Part shown: positions 63,937 to 64,000 of the stretch, in pieces
Position numbering within the stretch: position 1 is the stretch's first letter
Layout: each line of letters opens with the position of its first letter
Assembly: GCF_025200925.1 (NCBI RefSeq)
Contig: NZ_CP104174.1
Coordinates: 6,820,001-6,884,000, forward strand
Length of the DNA stretch: 64,000 nucleotides
From: Bradyrhizobium sp. CB1015
GTDB lineage: Bacteria; Pseudomonadota; Alphaproteobacteria; Rhizobiales; Xanthobacteraceae
Direction of reading: 5' to 3'
Notes under the pieces: generated by a model
Seen by the model: the letters and a program-made list of their open reading frames with translations, nothing else
Told to the model about the DNA's origin: nothing
The model's database searches: none
Translations under genes and position numbers: made by a program

Positions 63937-64000
63937 ATTTTCTCTCTGTCATTCCGGGCCGACGCGAAGCATCGAACTATGGTGCGCGATTGCGCACCTG

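Overview
The window is GC-rich chromosomal DNA of an alphaproteobacterium, most likely Bradyrhizobium or a close Bradyrhizobiaceae relative. The call rests on the serB/miaA/ilvB-ilvH-ilvC order, the many ABC and Bug-type transporters, the small Bradyrhizobium-like hypothetical genes, and the dense intergenic palindromes of the 'ccctcccctggaggg' and 'ctctcccgcttgcgggagag' types. I see no rRNA, tRNA, CRISPR array, plasmid function or phage gene.

Layout. 1-4.1 kb: exported SMP-30 lactonase, a repeat protein of the type I secretion class (frameshifted), and an orphan branched-chain amino acid binding protein. 4.1-5.8 kb: a large palindrome, a MITE-like element and an IS3-family IS. 5.8-8.3 kb: Gfo/Idh/MocA oxidoreductase, RlpA-like protein and a CmcJ-type oxygenase with a 3' frameshift. 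8.9-16.6 kb: organosulfur acquisition, with an overlapping minus-strand operon (binding protein, permease, ATPase, DszC/SfnB-like flavoprotein, SsuD-like monooxygenase, second binding protein) and a divergent third binding protein. 17-20.5 kb: glgC-glgA and a SemiSWEET. 20.7-30.7 kb: LigB-type dioxygenase, carboxylesterase with an altered nucleophile elbow, Baeyer-Villiger monooxygenase fused to an esterase, MFS pump divergent from a broken LysR gene, small hypotheticals and a lipoprotein RlpA. 31-36.5 kb: malic enzyme, Bug-type binding protein and MscS channel.

37.3-43.9 kb is a minus-strand Liv-type ABC operon (livK-G-F-H-M) whose last gene overlaps ppk2, which overlaps a patatin-like phospholipase. 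44-47.5 kb: NUDIX hydrolase and a NitT/TauT-type ABC operon. 47.6-51.4 kb: a second, inverted, apparently identical copy of the IS, then an osmoprotectant (Opu-type) ATPase and a permease-binding protein fusion. 51.5-54.8 kb: membrane sulfatase, then a TetR gene divergent from a small membrane protein with twin operator-like palindromes. 54.9-61.9 kb: the branched-chain amino acid region (ilvC, two exporters, methyltransferase, ilvH, threonine dehydratase-like gene, ilvB) headed by a leader peptide and transcription attenuator. 62-64 kb: miaA and serB, divergent.

The most interesting signals are (i) three MITE-like elements sharing terminal inverted repeats, each inserted with an apparent 8-bp duplication at the centre of an intergenic palindrome; (ii) the ilv leader with Ile-Ile, Leu-Leu-Ile and Val-Val codons and a terminator hairpin; (iii) the monooxygenase-esterase fusion with a Phe in place of the fingerprint His; (iv) an Asp in place of the esterase nucleophile Ser; and (v) several single-base frameshifts, which are either real gene decay or consensus errors.
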